A DNA stretch of 64,000 bases from Candidatus Phosphoribacter baldrii (GTDB lineage Bacteria; Actinomycetota; Actinomycetes; Actinomycetales; Dermatophilaceae). Of the stretch, positions 62,796 to 64,000 are shown one piece after another. The first letter of the stretch is position 1; the number at the start of each line of letters is the position of its first letter. The notes below the pieces were generated by a model. The model worked only from the letters and a program-made list of their open reading frames with translations, was not told where the DNA came from and searched no databases. A program made the translations under genes and the position numbers. The stretch spans positions 868,001-932,000 of the forward strand of contig JADIZV010000001.1 of the NCBI GenBank assembly GCA_016704565.1. The letters run 5' to 3'.

Positions 62796-64000
62796 CTAGG
62801 GCCGGGCGACCTCGGCGTTGTCGGCGGTGCCTGCGGCCTCGGCCTCGGCTGCGGCCGCTCGGCGGACGAGCGGCATGACGGTCAGACCTTGGACCGCGAT
62901 GGTGAAGAGCACCACGACATAGGTGGCGGTCACGAGGGTCGTGCGATAAGGGCTCGGGGGCAGGCCCAAGCTGAGGCTGATCGCGATGCCGCCGCGCAGC
63001 CCGCCCCAGGTCAGGACACGGACGGTCCATGGTCCGTAGCCGTCCTTGCGTCGGACCAAGGCCATCGGAGCGGCCACGCTGAGGAACCGGGCGACCAAGG
63101 CGACGACGATCATCAGCACGCCCGCCAGGACGTTGGCCCCGACGATCGGGGTGAGCAGCACGTCCAGGCCGATGAAGGCGAACAACAAGATGTTGAGCAC
63201 CTCATCGAGCGTCTCCCAGAACCCTTCGATCCGCTCGCGGGTGCCGTAGGAGAACGCCCGCTCCTTGCCTGCGGACATCACCAGACCAGCCACGACCATT
63301 GCGAGCGGACCGCTGAGGCCCAGCTCGGCGGCGAGCACATACCCACCGATGACCGCAGCAAGGGTTAGCAGGATCTCGACCGAAACCGCGTCGATCGAAC
63401 GACACAACAGGTAGGTGACCCAGCCCAGCACGAAACCGAACGCGATCCCCCCGAGGGCCTCCTGGACGAAGACGATGAGCGCGCCGGTGAGGCTGGCGTC
63501 CGCGTGGACCCCGCCAACTCCGGCGGCGGCTGCGATGACGATGAAGAAAACGACGCCGACGCCGTCGTTGAACAGGCTCTCACCGGCGATCAGGGTCTCG
63601 ATCTTCTTGGGGACCTTGGCGCGTTTGAGCATGTCGAGCACCGCGACCGGGTCTGTCGGCGACAGCAGCGCCCCGAACAACAGCGCCCAGATGAAGGGCA
63701 CGTCCAGACCAACGAGATGGAACACGCCCCACGACGCGAAACCGATAAGGATGGTGCTGATCGCGGTGCTCACCCCGGCAAAGGTGAGGATGCCCGCCTT
63801 GAGTCGCACCATGAACTCGGCGTCCAGGCTCATCGCCCCGGCGAACAACAGCAGGCTGAGGATCCCGTTGAGCACGAAGGCGGTGAAGTCGAGCGTCTCC
63901 CACAGTTGGGTGGCCTGTTGTTTGACCCCGAACGTCCACCCAGCGGTGTCCAGCACGATGAGCAGGATCGAGGCCGCGGCGCCTGCGAGGGTGACCGCGA
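62796..64000 (-). CDS. Sodium:proton antiporter (CPA1/NhaP type), start beyond window
   Basis: At least 400 residues with many membrane helices. The ion-site signature GALLSPTDPVAVLDML and IAGESLFNDGVGVVFF match CPA1 Na+(K+)/H+ antiporters, as does TWGGLRGGIAISLSL near the C-terminus. The frame stays open to the right edge (an AVTLAGAAASILLIVLD helix before 63956), so the N-terminus is missing. It pumps Na+ out in exchange for H+. The gap 62685-62795 to the NfeD gene shows nothing notable. Confidence 0.88.
   Translation of the reverse strand, partial: AVTLAGAAASILLIVLDTAGWTFGVKQQATQLWETLDFTAFVLNGILSLLLFAGAMSLDAEFMVRLKAGILTFAGVSTAISTILIGFASWGVFHLVGLDVPFIWALLFGALLSPTDPVAVLDMLKRAKVPKKIETLIAGESLFNDGVGVVFFIVIAAAAGVGGVHADASLTGALIVFVQEALGGIAFGFVLGWVTYLLCRSIDAVSVEILLTLAAVIGGYVLAAELGLSGPLAMVVAGLVMSAGKERAFSYGTRERIEGFWETLDEVLNILLFAFIGLDVLLTPIVGANVLAGVLMIVVALVARFLSVAAPMALVRRKDGYGPWTVRVLTWGGLRGGIAISLSLGLPPSPYRTTLVTATYVVVLFTIAVQGLTVMPLVRRAAAAEAEAAGTADNAEVARP

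Overview
The window looks like chromosomal DNA of a high-GC (about 70%) Gram-positive actinobacterium. Genes are tightly packed, often with ATGA, GTGA or TGATG overlaps, and many start with GTG. Lipoproteins, Ala/Pro-rich secreted proteins, a PKD protein, a subtilase and typical actinobacterial regulators are present. A four-part 2-oxoacid:ferredoxin oxidoreductase, a CHAD (polyphosphate-binding type) protein and a complete histidine-utilisation set would suit a facultatively fermentative, polyphosphate-handling member of the Intrasporangiaceae. That placement is inference only. No rRNA, tRNA or CRISPR array was seen.

Layout. Positions 1-11360 (minus strand) hold most of a class 1 DISARM phage-defence operon in the order drmD, drmMI, drmA, drmB; drmB runs off the left edge. 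Divergent from it, behind a 47-base palindrome, lie an XRE/ImmA-type regulator-protease and a PIN-domain protein (11511-13167). Positions 13387-17656 carry a lipoprotein and an operon for a MinD-like ATPase, a 2x[4Fe-4S] ferredoxin and the alpha, beta and gamma subunits of a VorB-type oxidoreductase. Positions 17957-25752 hold a PKD protein, a hydrolase, an HsmA-like membrane protein, an intradiol dioxygenase, a NUDIX hydrolase, an SPFH protein paired with an NAD-kinase-like protein, an IS256-type transposase remnant and rocD. Positions 25815-29362 are an overlapping operon for flavin-linked electron transfer (small secreted protein, ApbE, ferric-reductase-like cytochrome b, NuoF-like protein, ferredoxin).

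Positions 29621-33765 contain an Asp/His-rich secreted protein, a two-component system, an anchored protein and an XRE regulator. Positions 34125-45441 hold a CHAD protein and two giant proteins of unknown function; the first, with an OmpA-like domain and a DUF6603-like region, is split by a frameshift near 42523. Positions 45582-48853 encode a LON-domain protein and 5-oxoprolinase pxpABC. A subtilase follows, ended by two large back-to-back hairpins. Positions 51444-59278 form the histidine degradation region (hutI, fused formiminotransferase-cyclodeaminase, hutU, hutH, IclR regulator) with a vapBC pair between hutU and hutH. The window ends with an MFS transporter behind a 38-bp palindrome, a flotillin/NfeD pair and a partial Na+/H+ antiporter.

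The strongest unexplained signal is not a gene. The octamer GTATGCCG (or its complement CGGCATAC) occurs about 100 times in 64 kb, in near-equal numbers on both strands, inside genes and as inverted pairs between genes. Base composition alone predicts two or three copies. The second notable signal is a low-GC, motif-free block inside the DISARM methyltransferase, exactly where its target-recognition domain should lie.
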